A program made the position numbers and the translations under genes. Of a DNA stretch of 64,000 nt, positions 34,910 to 46,160 are shown piece after piece (the stretch's first letter is position 1; every line of letters begins with the position of its first letter). The notes under the pieces are model-generated. The model worked only from the letters and a program-made list of their open reading frames with translations. It ran no database searches and had not been told where the DNA came from. This DNA is from Clitopilus passeckerianus (lineage: Eukaryota; Basidiomycota; Agaricomycetes; Agaricales; Entolomataceae), in NCBI GenBank assembly GCA_944990035.1, contig CALYLX010000074.1, forward strand, positions 248,001-312,000, in the 5' to 3' direction.

Positions 34910-36656
34910 CTAATTTCCGTTGGGGAGCTTTTCGGCGTCGGCAAACTCAGCTTTGACCTCCTTGATAACTTCTAACCAAGCCTTGCCCAGTTTCTCGAAA
35001 TCGCTGACCTGCACGTTGCCAATAGTCAGATCATTAGCTGCGAATGAAAGAACGAAACGAACGGACCTCATTCCAAACTTGCGCACTGGCTCTCGTCCAC
35101 CAGCGTCCATTATGGAAGAAATGAGCAGAATAGATCTTCTTGTCTACGATCAACTTCTTCTTGAACGCAAGGTCAATCTCCACAGTCGGTTTGAGGTCCA
35201 ATGGCAGTTCCACGTTAACCTATGAAAGCGAAGTCATGTTCAAAAACAGGTGCCAGGCATCCGTATATTGAGACGTACCATAGTAAACGTGAGGTCCCCT
35301 TCAGGGTCCAAAACCTTCGTGCCCATAACTTCAGCAAGGCGCGCACCGCCTTCGATTGCTAGCTTGTGGCAGTAATCGTAGATCTTGTCTTCACCTCCCA
35401 GCCAGGCCCGGAATCGGAGTGCTAGAAACGAAGGTAAGAGGCTGCGGAAGGCGATGTCATCGATGGAAGGCCACGTACCCTCGGGGACGGAGAGGAATGA
35501 CGACCAATCGAGGGTGCCGTTCCCTGATCAAAGCTCGGGTTAGCGAAAGAAGCACTATGTGTAATTGGTGGACTGACATTCGTATTGCTCGACGAAATTA
35601 TGTCCTTGTCTATCCTTGGGAGAAAGGTACATATGGGATGTAGGGATGGACGACCGGACAATATGCTGGTTTCTTCATACAAGTAACATGTCAGCAAGGA
35701 TACTGTCCTCCATGCATCAACCACACACTCACCGTTCCGGCACATACATAACAGACACGGCCCGTTTAGCCATGAGCCACTTGTGGCAGTTCTATGAACA
35801 AAAAATCAGCTTGAGCTCACGCACAAACCGTTCGATAGGAAATACGGACCGAAACCCAGAAATCCGGTGCACTCTCTGTCAAGTTAATATTCTGCTCTTG
35901 ACCAATCGAATGCGCAGCATCAATGACACTCCAGATGCCTTCCTCCTTGCAGATTTGAACCATTTCCTTCCAAGGCAGTGGGCAGCCTGGGTTTGAGACA
36001 ATTGAGTCTATGACTGCGACACGTTTCTTGTTCGGAGACTTGGGCAGGCCTTGAACGTGTTTGCGGAAGTTGTCCATGATTTCGGTGTGCGTGGTTGGGA
36101 AGTCGAGTTTGAAGACTGAGACAGTCGGGTGAGGAGGCCTGTCTCCTATGTTTACGGCGGTCCGAGAGATGGAGCCATAGGTAGATGTCGCTGGAAAAAT
36201 GACATTGGTGAGTACGTGTACCGTGAAGGTCGAAAATGCGAAACGCACTCGTAATGAGGATATCACCCTCCTCCCAGTCAAAGTTGAGCAATATAGTGTT
36301 CAAGCCATGAGATGCATTAGGCACCAGCACGACTTCATCTGTCTTGGCTCCAAGAAGCTTTGCAAGTTTCTCTCGGATCTCTATGAGCAAAGGTTGATAA
36401 TAAATTCGCATAAAATAGTCCGGGTTCCACTCCGCCTCCAGAGCAAGCTTATGCGATGCCTCAAACACAGGCTTAGGCGTTGTCCCGTACGATCCTACAA
36501 TTCCGCAAAAGAAAACCTTCAGTTCTACAACCAGGAGTCCAAATTCAACCAAGAAAATTGACCATTATTGAGATTGACATATTCCGGATCCATCAGGAAA
36601 AATTCCTTCATCGCGTGGCCAAAAGCAGGTGGCGCTTGTTCATATATCGTCGACAT
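34910..36656 (-). CDS. class V aminotransferase (isopenicillin-N epimerase/cysteine desulfurase-like)
   Basis: Nine exons (36563-36656, 36249-36494, 35850-36190, 35733-35791, 35578-35672, 35479-35523, 35279-35421, 35067-35219, 34910-35008) give 424 residues. Family features: LNNGSYGTTPKPV at the N-terminus, LVPNASHGLNTILLNF, IDSIVSNPGCPLPW, VIDAAHSIGQ (PLP-binding Asp and His region) and NCHKWLMAKRAVSVMYVPE containing the Schiff-base lysine. Fungal homologs are annotated as isopenicillin-N epimerase-like or cysteine desulfurase-like PLP enzymes; the substrate is not evident. Exon 5 uses a gaag acceptor rather than the downstream accag, because only this keeps the frame into RSSIPTSHMY. An upstream ATG at 36724 opens a short acidic ORF that stops and was not used. 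Confidence 0.87.
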
Positions 36657-37186
36657 CTTGGCCTTGATCGTCGTCGTCCTCGAAGTCGAAGTCGAAGATA
36701 AGATTCCGTGTTGCTGGCGGCATCTTTATATTGAAAGATGAGCCGACCGACAACGAAGATGCCATGCACGCATGACTCACAGCGTGATGGTCGTTAGTCA
36801 GACACGCGACGTCGGTGTGAATTTCCGGACGCGTCCCCTAATACGACGCGACGCGTTTTAGCACTTTAGAACGCGTCTGTTTGATAGAAAGCAGTAGGCG
36901 ACGGCGAGGTTGAAAGGTCGCCTCATTTTACGATTGAAAACCGAGCAGGAAGACATGAAATCCCAAAAACATGAAATCCGACTCAATTGCGAAAGTCCTC
37001 CGACGGCACTCCTTCGGAATCGGGGATGGACGAGTGACAAAGCTCAGGTTTTACCCAAGGTTATTGATAGGTACAGAGAACGACCGGTATAATGTCCAAA
37101 AGAATGTGGAAGCTATTAAGAAGGAATAATGTAAAGCTCTCCGTCCCAAGCATAAATTCAACCAGCCAGCTTGAAGTGTAAAGGTC
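36657..37186. other. intergenic
   Basis: Contains several ACGCG / GACGCGACGCG motifs at 36805-36875 resembling MluI-type cell-cycle boxes. No gene supported. Confidence 0.5.
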
Positions 37187-37791
37187 TCAAAACTTGAGAA
37201 TCCAAATCTGCTGAGGCATATTCTTCTCCAACTCAGTCAGGTTATTCATCTTATACTTCAGCACGACCGGTGTTCCAGGTTGGGAATCCCTAATCTCAGC
37301 CATATAAAGTACGTCCGAGAAGAGCCTGCAGTAGTTCCAAATCCGGATCAGAGCACTGATAATGAGCACTTTGTAAATTACTCACTTGTATCGATCAGGA
37401 CCCATTGGAACCACGTCCCAGTTGTAAGGTTCATGGGACGCAACCACAGCCCCACCATCTTCGGGATCTTTGGCAAGACTTAGGTATTGGCCAGTTTTCT
37501 TGTTGGATATGATGAATGCGTACAGTCCAACGCGTTGGAAATGCCACTGCGTAATGATTCGTTAAGGCCCAACCCCAGTCAAAACGAGTCCAGAAACGTA
37601 CCTGCTGGGTCCAGCTGCCGGAACTGACGGTATTTCCGATGACTAGTACACGAACTCAGTTTCCTTTTCACCTGAGAAGTGAACAGCCACACAGACGTAC
37701 CAGTGTACCCATCAGCAGCTACATCCAAAGCCAGCTGGAATCTCTGGTTGACCAGGCTTCCGGACGCGGCAAGTTGGCATTCGAGCGACAT
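37187..37791 (-). CDS. small beta-trefoil-like protein (ricin-B or mycocypin type)
   Basis: Exons 37701-37791, 37602-37642, 37386-37546 and 37187-37325 give 143 residues without a signal peptide. Three approximate beta-trefoil repeats can be seen: SLVNQRFQLALDVAADG, then SGSWTQQWHFQRVG with KTGQYLSLAKD, then a C-terminal MPQQIWILKF. QxW-like elements (TQQWHF, PQQIWIL) point to a ricin-B-like or clitocypin/macrocypin-like fold, both common as cytosolic defence proteins in mushrooms. Whether it binds sugar or inhibits proteases cannot be told from sequence alone. Confidence 0.65.
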
Positions 37792-38668
37792 GTTGGTGGG
37801 TTACGATAGCCAAGAGGTCAGGATTCGGGTCGGATGTGTTCGACTGGCCCGTGAACCTCCGTTCCTTAGTACATTTTCATATCGGGGACGTATTCGGTCA
37901 CGTTGTGGTTCTTGTTCGGGCGTCATGCCAGCTATGACATGCAGTTTTGAGACGTGGCCGAGAATTTGGCAACTCGTAAGTACGCTGTCCTTGTCAGACA
38001 ATTTTGAGATATGTTTGTTTCCCAAGAGTGAGAGTCCCTGAGGCGAACGGCACCAGAACCAAGTTGCCAACCAAGAACCAGTCAATGGTAGTCATACTTG
38101 TCAAAAAAAGATGAAGAGATGGTCAGCCTACATGACTGCCGAAGAAAGCTGCCCTCCGACATGTGAGGTTAAATTGTGATCATCGGCGATGATTGTGAGT
38201 GTCCGGTGGTAATATTGCAGCTTCCCGACGTGTTCTAAAGATTGCGTTGAGTCCAAAAGAGTGTACACTCATAAGAAGCTGAGAGGGCGGCTTGAACACG
38301 TAGAGAATGACTGAAATGCCAGGATTTCTTGCCAAACTTCACCTGAAAACGGTCGTGGTAAACCTGAGAAACACAGTGTACGAGCGGAGTTGGCGGGCCG
38401 GTTATTCCTAGATTAGATAGGATGACGATCGTCGACTCTTGCCCTAGATGTATTTTATTTCTTTTTCTTCCTCTTCAAAGGCTGCCGCTTGCAAAGATGA
38501 GAGATACATAGAGCGTCGAAATAGAATATATCGATAGAGTTACAGTAACAATACTAATGGCAAATTTGTTTCACTTCATAATACCCCACAAAAAAGAATA
38601 TGCATAAAACTACTCGCCGCATCATCGTGTGCTGGAGAAGTTCTGGAGCTACCGAGTCGTTGAGCAGG
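37792..38668. other. intergenic, contains a dispersed repeat copy
   Basis: Includes repeat copy 38355-38423. ORFs on either strand lack support. Confidence 0.5.
38355..38423 (+). repeat. dispersed ~70-nt repeat, copy 1
   Basis: Shares with 41625-41694 the blocks CTGAGAAAC, ACGAGCGGAGTTG, CGGGCCG and ATTCCTAGATTAGATA with about 80 percent identity overall. Confidence 0.6.
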
Positions 38669-39043
38669 TCAGAGGCTCCCATACTGGGAGAGGACGGCGT
38701 TTTTGTAGTCCTTATTGATGTTTCGTTGGCTGACGTACACATGTTGCTTCTTCTTCCCTGCTTGTTGTTGGATCGTAATATGTAGTTGATGATCAGCCGA
38801 CCCTCTTGCATGTGCAAGATGACTGGAAGAAAATGTCAGGCTTTGCCGTTGATACGATCAAGTCACATATACGCACGTAATGGTAGCTGATTGAGCACCA
38901 CAAGCAGCTATCTGTTGAGCTACCTGCTGCTTATGCCAGTTCTCGACCCGTTGGCGAGCTCCTCCATACAGGCCAAGAGCGTCGAGCTGATCCTCTACGC
39001 CGTCAGCGAACTTCACTTGATTACCACCGCGATCACGACCCAT
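38669..39043 (-). CDS. small hypothetical protein, two exons
   Basis: Exons 38877-39043 and 38669-38822 join in frame to give 106 residues. The N-terminal half is MGRDRGGNQVKFADGVEDQL, and the C-terminal half is basic with QQQAGKKKQHVYVSQRN. No signal peptide, membrane helix or known motif. Standard donor (gtgcgt) and acceptor (ttccag) support a real transcript. Family not recognised. Confidence 0.5.
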
Positions 39044-39666
39044 GCTGCGTTAAGAGGAACTCGAGGTTGATTGTGATGAGTACTAAATGCGTCTTTTTCC
39101 TAACGGAAGCCAGCTACGAGCTTCAAGTAGCTGGATTCAATGAGGAACAAGTTGGCAACAGAGCAGGTGAGCGGGAGAGACATAGATTTATATACTCATT
39201 GATATTCCGTGGGAATAGTCGAGATGGTTCTACGCTCGCGCCTCTTTGAAGGTCATGCCCGCCACCATCGTCACTGACCGAAATAGGAAGGACGTAAAGG
39301 CACCAAGCGGAGTCGAAGCCAAAGCGTAGCTCAAAAAAGCTCTGGTATTAAACCAGAGATGAGCATGTAGTAACTTTGAAAGGGCATTGTAAACCAACGA
39401 AAAACGCCCATAAGCTCCGTTTAACTGAGTCTAAAGCACGCTTGTACAGGACCGATGCAGACAGTCGCGCCTGACTTCGGATTCTGTCTTTATTTCCTGG
39501 TGTGCCCAAGGCATCATTGCTCAGCCATTTCGAATTGCTAGTATGCTACGTCATTGCGCGAGCAATCTCACCGCTGTTGATCACTTCACGTCATGATAAT
39601 GGTCAGCTCAAAGCAGTCAATTGAGGCTAGCTAAGATTGTATCGTCGAGCCATGGCACACGGTTGT
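39044..39666. other. intergenic
   Basis: Nothing supported on either strand. Confidence 0.5.
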
Positions 39667-41020
39667 CTATTCTACAGGTTCATCCCCACCGGTACTTGAC
39701 TGGTCTCCGGAAAAATAGATCATGTAATTGTTGACGGGTGACCGCTTCGTATGGACTAAAATGAGAACTAAGATAGAGTAATTAGCCTAGGAGCAGGTAT
39801 CGATCAGCAAGATGAAGCAATTGCCAGAAAAAAATAAATACAGCAAATGCATACTGAACGTAATTCAGAATCCGCCCTGCGAAGACATTTGGAGTCCGTA
39901 AAGCTTCGGCACACTCGAAATTGGTATCTATCGAGAGATTCAAGAAAATAGCGATTGCCTGTTACAATTGATGCATAAGCGTCTCAGTTGTACCGAGCCC
40001 ACGAAGCACTCACCTGTATCACACAGAACGCTACGCCAGTTTCAATCAATATAGCGAGTATCCTTCGATTCGGATGGGCTGGTTCTGGTAGATGCCCTCG
40101 AAACCATTGGCGAAGAGAGCTGTACGAAAAATTATTCGAAATGAATATTGTAATCGTCCAAAAAAGCTCACCGGAATCTGACCATTACAAGTATGGTGGT
40201 GACTATATTACAAAGTAGCGATAGTATCTGCCCAGCATCCTCGATAATGCGTCCAAGATGGGGCCTCTTGGAACCAGGACCCGATGGAATGCCCGACTCG
40301 AAGACGTATCCGGTTAGAAGACAGGCTAGTAATCTGGTGAGATATCCATAGAATGAACTCATTTGTGCGACTTACCCAGTGACCCCACTAAACATAACAC
40401 AGGAATCAAGAAGAATCCCATCTTGCCCGGGTACAGGGCTTTTGCCCTCCATATCACTATGGCGTCGCTGATAGCCAGCTAGGGTCGCTTCCCGTAAGTC
40501 ACAGGAGCTGGGAATATACCAATGTAACCTTACGATGAGGTACTGGGAAAAATGATAACGATCTTCTGATGGATGTACTGGCTCATCTAGATCTGAAATG
40601 TATGTTGATGATGATTGGGCGAACGCGAGGGAATACCCATCCTTTGCGAGCGTATTTACGTTGAGAACAATCGTTGCGACCGCGTTTCCGTACATGATAG
40701 AGGCTAAGGTGAAGCAGGCTATAGCTGTTAAAGCGATGATACGCCCCGGTCGACCTCTAGGTCTCCTTGTCCTAAGTGAATTCAACTACTCAGAGATTGG
40801 CCTGGGAGTAGGTACGTATGTGCTGTTTGCGTACCTGAAGATATGAATTGCCCAGATGAGCAAACTCAGCGATATTCCTTGATAGGATTAGCTAGGCGTA
40901 TAGATGGCGAATAATTGCATAAATGTTACCATAGAAAATCGAACCTGTTAGTGGTCGGATAAGAGCGGTAGTTAGAGATTCTGCGAGCTCGCGGCAGATA
41001 GCTTGTTCCTCTGGGGTCAT
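39667..41020 (-). CDS. seven-helix fungal integral membrane protein
   Basis: Eight exons (40930-41020, 40835-40877, 40534-40771, 40376-40478, 40172-40325, 40014-40119, 39860-39958, 39667-39786) give 317 residues. The layout is that of the abundant Agaricomycete serpentine proteins: an N-terminal helix GSIFYGISLSLLIWAIHIF, RRPRGRP followed by IIALTAIACFTLASIMYG, LAISDAIVIWRAKALYP, ILSLLCNIVTTILVMV, RRILAILIETGVAFCVIQ and NYSILVLILVH. It is predicted to lie in the plasma or an internal membrane. These proteins are sometimes called receptor-like, but no ligand or signalling role is established. Not the STE3 pheromone-receptor family. Confidence 0.82.
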
Positions 41021-41759
41021 CTGAGCGTTCCAAAAGACGTGCACTGGCTATGTATGGAGTATATATGCGATTTGCGGTGCCTTAGAATTCAATAGCTCGT
41101 GGGATGGTCAATAGGAATGTCCTAAAGGTATGCCAGGTTCAGACGTATGTCTTCCCATAGCGTTGCAACGACGAGTCCTGATTCGAGATAACGGCAGACC
41201 AGAGACTATAACACTATCGTTCCAAAGGTCGACAGAGTTGGTCCAGAGCAGGTTCAGCAGTAGCAGGAGTCACGGATCGTCGATCAGCACGAGAGCATTC
41301 GTGAGAACTTCCCCTGTCAAACCCCGCCCGAAGTCAAGCAGCAGTGTTGAAAGTATTCGTTTGTCAAGAGGGGGAGTCCCCTGAGCCTAACATTGCAGAG
41401 AACTTATCAATGGTGACTCCCAGTGAGGTCAATGTGCGATTATATAACGACATTCCACCAAGTGGAAACATCACAGCTCCAAAAGGCTTGTGCAGCGAGT
41501 CTGCGTTCATTAGACGCCGAGAGTGCGGTTTCAATAGGTAAAGTATGACTATACCGGAATAAAGTGCTGAATCTCCGGTAGCTACATGTAAAAACGGCGT
41601 TTATAGGCGTTCATGGTGGTGGTTGCGGTAAAGCTGAGAAACGCCATTTAACGAGCGGAGTTGCCGGGCCGCCCATTCCTAGATTAGATAAGATCTATAT
41701 AAACCCAAGTTCATGACCTCAACAATCCTTCATCGACCCCACTTTCTTCAACGCAAAAC
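41021..41759. other. divergent upstream region of membrane protein and epimerase
   Basis: Contains repeat copy 41625-41694 just before the epimerase. Other ORFs here are unsupported. Confidence 0.5.
41625..41694 (+). repeat. dispersed ~70-nt repeat, copy 2
   Basis: Second copy of the repeat at 38355-38423. It ends 65 nt before the epimerase ATG and may act as promoter sequence. Confidence 0.6.
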
Positions 41760-42799
41760 ATGCCTGTGCAACAAACCCAAGAAAAATTTACTCTGACCCA
41801 CCCAAAGGTACAGCAGAAAAGCCGTAAACAACGGTGCTCATCGTTGATCACGACGTTCACAGGGTGCTTCGGTCGAAATCCTACTTTACGGAGCAACTAT
41901 TATTTCCTGGAAGTTACCTTCCAAGTCATCTTCAACACCGGAAGAACGTCTCTTCGTCTCCTCAAAAGCGGCTATAGACGGCTCCAAACCCGTCCGAGGC
42001 GGTATCCCAGTTGTATTCCCGTGCTTCGGCGCTCCAACCCATCCCGAGCACACCAAGCTCGCTCAGCATGGATTTGCTCGAAATGAGGTCTGGAAGTACG
42101 ACAGTACTATTATGGACAACGAGGCGGGTGTTAGTGTCCGACTAAGTAAGTTCTTGCCCTCAAATAAAGCCCAACGACTGGTTACTCATATCGCACGTTC
42201 GCAGCCCTCGAACCCACCGACAAAATCCGCGAAGTCTACAACCGCCCGTTCAGCCTCGCCTACGTCGTGACTCTCGCCGAACACCAGCTCAGCACAGATC
42301 TCCACGTTTCCAACCCCTCCTCTTCCCCACTCGAATTCCAGGCCCTTCTGCACACCTACCACCGTGCACCTTCGTCCGAAGTCCGTGTCTCGCCTCTTCA
42401 GGGACTACAGTACTTCGATAAAACGGCACCGGCTAATGAGGCCGAGAAGAAGGAGACGAGGCAGGAGGTCGACGTCACGAAGTTCACGGATTCAGTGTAT
42501 GAGAATGCTGGTGGAGACTACACTGTCAAGTGGGGAAGCGGAGGTGTGCACATCAAAGCGGTGGAATTCAAGGACCTCGTTGTTTGGAATCCTCAAGCTA
42601 GTGCAGGCAGCAAGATTGGAGATATGGAAGACGGTGGGTGGTTAGTATTGATGATATTTTTGATCAGAATGGCAACTGATGTTTTGTATTTTATTATAGG
42701 GAGAAGTTTGTCTGTGTTGAGCCTGGATATGTTCGCGGATTTGCTAAGGTCGAGGCTGGTGGTAGGTGGATTGGACAGCAGGTTATTACAGTTTTATAG
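41760..42799 (+). CDS. glucose-6-phosphate 1-epimerase
   Basis: Exons 41760-41807, 41863-42145, 42205-42640 and 42700-42799 give 288 residues. Landmarks of the D-hexose-6-phosphate epimerase (YMR099c) family: SVEILLYGATIISWK, RLFVSSKAAIDGSKPVRGG, IPVVFPCFGAP, KLAQHGFARNEVW with an active-site His, LHTYHRAPSSEV, and the C-terminal CVEPGYVRGFAKVEAGGRW. It interconverts alpha and beta glucose 6-phosphate in the cytosol. Length matches the family. The last intron uses a gttagt donor. Confidence 0.9.
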
Positions 42800-43064
42800 A
42801 GTATCATCACACGGCAAGAAAATACAAAGGTTATCAGTATCTGTAAAGAGAATCCTGCGAGAGAAGTCATGCGGACAGATGCGAGCAAAGATCACGAGTC
42901 CGTAGTATCTGCCTTATTACCGGTTCAAAAGTTTGAGGAAAGTAAGGTATCACGATGGCTCTAAGGTATACAAATAAGGAATGTGACTGTGGTAACCCCG
43001 AAGCAAAGAGGTCCCAAAGTATCGAGAATGAAAGGTACAGCCGCGGTCTCTGACATACACGAAT

Positions 43065-44635
43065 TTAAAGTCTAGCTTCTACCTGAGCGCTAGCATCCGG
43101 CTCAAGGAACCCAACATTAATCCAGTATTTCACCCAGCGTTCTGCATCCTTCGTACGAATCTGCGGCAGGTTCCTCAGGGTATAACTCAGCTCCTGTGCC
43201 CGATGTGTAGACGCTGAACATGCAGGGAAGTCTCCTGACATGGCGTCGTCATCGAACACGGAGTTGAAAGGTATGACGATACTCAGAAGGCTGAACAGGC
43301 GGTCGATGAACTGGTGTAACGAACATCAATCAGTACCGCCCCAAATAAGCGCAGAGGGAATTTCACCTTCGCAGCTCCTCTCCCCATTCGTTCCCTGACC
43401 TCCCTCTCAACAAGCTTCGTCCACTCTAAAGTAGGCAGAACCTTCGGCGGTCGGTTACCCCAGACGAACCTCTCCATGACCGGGAAGAAGACGTCCCATT
43501 TTGCGGGGCGTGGGTGGCAGATGTTGAGCATGGGAGGGAGGTGTAGTGGGGAGAGCGAGATGTCCCGGATGACGTTGGCTGCGACGTCGGTTGGAAGCCA
43601 GGCAACTCCTTTCTGTTGTAGGGCTAAATATTAGAAATTTAAAGCCAGGTGGAGGGGATAAGGAAACGGAGTGACGTACCATGGTCATGACAGCGGGTAT
43701 TGTCTTGAGTTCTTGCATGAGCTTCATCATCATGGGCAGCCATTCTGTGATTGGCCAAGCACCATCGGAGGTCCTGCCACATAGCTGGTTTACCCGGAGG
43801 GAAGCAGCGTTGAGTCCGCTTCGAGCTACGATCTATGTAACCTCAAGGTTAGAAGTAGTTCAGGCAGGCCAAACAAAAGTGACTGACATGCTCTCCGATA
43901 TACTTGCTCTCTGCATACCCAAGCCCAATCGCAATGCCAGGATTATGCTGAAGTTCTTCCGGAAGGGGCTTATCCTTTTCATAGACTCTGTAGAGGAAGG
44001 CCGAAGCGGTGGAAGAAATGAATACGAAACGAGGGTTTTTCGCCGTGGAGATGGCCCGGGTGAAGGCGACGAGGTTGTAGAGACCGAGGAGTGATGATTC
44101 GAAATGGGAAAGTGGCTGGATGTAGCCCACTGGCCAGGCGTTGTGAATGACTATCGTGACTTGGTCGAGGAGCTGAGAGGTGGCATCGGCAATTTGTACT
44201 TGTGATGGATGTAATGAATATACTGACCTCCTCGTACTCTTGATCTGACAGTCCCAGTTTCGGCTGGCTCGAGTTCCCTTCGAGGAGAACTACCTTGGGT
44301 GAGTCCAAGAGATACTCGGGAAGCCCCTTTTCAAGAAATAGGTCCCCAATGCGTTCCCTTGAGGATCCTTCTTTGGACGCTCGGTTCAACGCATACACTT
44401 TGCTCACGGTGGGGTCCACCAGCAAAATTGAAAGAAGGTCTGAGCCTAAGTTGCCTGTCGTTCCAGTCAGAAGAACAGCTTTCTGCATGGGAGCAGGTGC
44501 CAGAGCATGTCCCATATTGCTTGTCGTCGCTGCAGCTGAGGCAGGGAGGAAGCTGTACTTCTCGACGATGTGTTCAATGCGAGCTTTTCGTTCAGCAAGC
44601 ATCTGGGCTGATCTTCCGTTTTCCATGGTGGCCAT
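43065..44635 (-). CDS. stand-alone NAD(P)-dependent thioester-reductase-type protein
   Basis: Exons 44228-44635, 43888-44172, 43680-43832, 43367-43612 and 43065-43310 give 445 residues. Features: VLLTGTTGNLGSDLL (nucleotide-binding Rossmann motif) at about residue 53, FVFISSTASAFLY, and GYAESKYIGEH with the active-site Tyr-Lys pair, followed by LRVNQLCGRTSDGAWPITEWLP. This is the reductase domain found at the C-terminus of adenylating reductases (aminoadipate/aryl-acid type), which releases carrier-bound acyl groups as aldehydes. The adenylation and carrier domains are absent. The N-terminus, MATMENGRSAQMLAER, resembles the linker just before the reductase domain. It may be a trimmed derivative acting on its own substrate; reaction inferred. 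Confidence 0.78.
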
Positions 44636-45115
44636 TACGTTAAGGAGAGGAATATAGTTGGTAAAAGAGGAAATTAAGTTCCCTGGCCGCTTGCTGGCAC
44701 TTTATTTGAAAGAGTTCATGACACAAACTCCGTCATAACAGAGTACTATTCGGTCCAGCCTTGTTCGGGAGGATAATTTTATGCGGGTCATTGACGCCAT
44801 GGATACTTCGAAGTTCGAACAGACAGATTGATGTTGACATATGAGCTTTCTTCTTTATTCTTTCTCGGGGATCGAAGGAGAAGAAGTAGTTCGTGGGAGA
44901 CCGCTTGAGCTCACGAACGAATCCGAAGTCCGACACCTCCGCCGATGTAAATAAACGAAATAATTGTTTCGTCACATAACCTTGTAGAAAATGACAAAGT
45001 ATCATTGAAACCTATGTTAAGAGTACAACAGCGCTACGTTAATAGTACGAATGTCTGAATGATTTCAGCAATCGCAGTGCAAAAGAGGGCCGAGAACTCC
45101 AGCGGGGTAGTCCAT
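44636..45115. other. intergenic
   Basis: No supported gene. A minus ORF at 44733-45005 has no motifs. Confidence 0.5.
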
Positions 45116-45625
45116 TTAATACCTATACGGAAGGATACCAGGATCTGCGTTCTCCTTGAACATATAGGTCTAAATTCATAATCAGTCCCAATCCTTGAAG
45201 GGGCAAGAAGGTAGGAGATACCCACATATCATATGCCTCCCAGCATCAGAGATCTCCCCAAAGTAATTCTCCGCATGATAAGCCTTCTTCGGCCAGGAAT
45301 CATAACTCGTATGATACCCAGGTGGCACTTTGATTCGTCGATAGCCTTGCACCGCAGCATTTCCTTCAGTGGCAGCCCATAGATGATCCCGGGAATGATC
45401 GTAGGATAGGCACTGAACGGCGTTGTTGCCTGTGGAGAGCTCCTAGACGGCCGTTTGGGCGCGTATGTCCCATAGCCTGATTTCTTGGGTTGACCATCCG
45501 CCTGTGAAGAGTGCTGTCAAAGAGGCATTAGTAACGTTTCGCCTCCAGCGTACTAAGCCAAACTTACTTGGAATCCCATCGGGGTTTGCCAGGGCCACGC
45601 TGGAAGTTACGACCCTGACTCGAGC
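45116..45625 (-). pseudogene. C-terminal relic of a WD40-repeat protein
   Basis: Three exon pieces remain: one reading ANPDGIP up to a gtaagt donor, one reading EIRLWDIRAQT, then ELSTGNNAVQ, RDHLWAATEG and WPKKAYHAENYFG (45222 to about 45507), and a last one reading MFKENADPGILPYR, ending at TAA 45116. These match the C-terminal part of an Agaricomycete WD40 family. The N-terminal half is missing, and homology stops at about 45620, beside a direct repeat. An in-frame TAG (45443-45445) splits the middle piece. The related upstream half is at 49971-51969. Confidence 0.65.
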
Positions 45626-45630
45626 TCACT

Positions 45631-45787
45631 CAGTGCTTCGCATCGCGTGTACTGAGGTGAGGTATACTATACATTACATCTTTGATATACATTTTTACTT
45701 ACATTCACCTAGTCATCGTGTTCTCGTTAGGTGAATATTATTACAGTGCTTCGCATCGCGTGTACTGAGTTATCGTGTTCTAGTTAG
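45631..45787 (+). repeat. nested short direct repeats at a junction of two gene relics
   Basis: A 26-nt perfect direct repeat (CAGTGCTTCGCATCGCGTGT...) at 45631-45656 and 45744-45769, each followed at some distance by a near-identical 18-mer, ATCGTGTTCT(C/A)GTTAG, ending at 45730 and 45787. The arrangement suggests a local duplication or the footprint of an insertion. Confidence 0.7.
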
Positions 45788-45827
45788 CACTCAGTTCTAC
45801 ATCTCCTGCTAATTCATTCTTCAACAG

Positions 45828-46160
45828 GACAAAGACTTCAGGCTCAACCTAACCCGCGCCATCGACCGCGCAACAGGCTAGGCCTTCGTCCCTCCCCCTT
45901 CCTCCTCCCTACCGCCAGGAGCTGTGGACACACCCGATCAAGCCGCACCGTCTCACAGGCCGAATGAATATGCGTTGTTCTCGACGGCTGCTGGGGCGCT
46001 GAAGGGAGAGAAAAGCGGTGTAAGGGATGTGCAGGAGAGGTGGGTTGATTCGAGGGAGGAGCGGGATGCGTTTGAGAAGAGGAAGTGGAGGAAGGAGGGG
46101 GAGTTGGTTAGGGAGGCTGTGGCGAGGGAGAAGGCGAGGAGTGAGGAGGAGAAGATGTAG
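45828..46160 (+). pseudogene. relic of an unrecognised gene with in-frame TAG
   Basis: After an acceptor (caacag, 45827) an exon-like frame reads DKDFRLNLTRAIDRATG, meets TAG at 45879, and continues open as AFVPPPSSSLPPGAVDTPDQ, NEYALFSTAAGALKGEK and a charged helical C-terminus ending at 46158-46160. Removing the stop codon would leave one continuous protein-like stretch, so it appears to be a terminal exon with one nonsense change. Family not recognised. No upstream exons are found; the direct repeats sit directly upstream. Confidence 0.45.
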
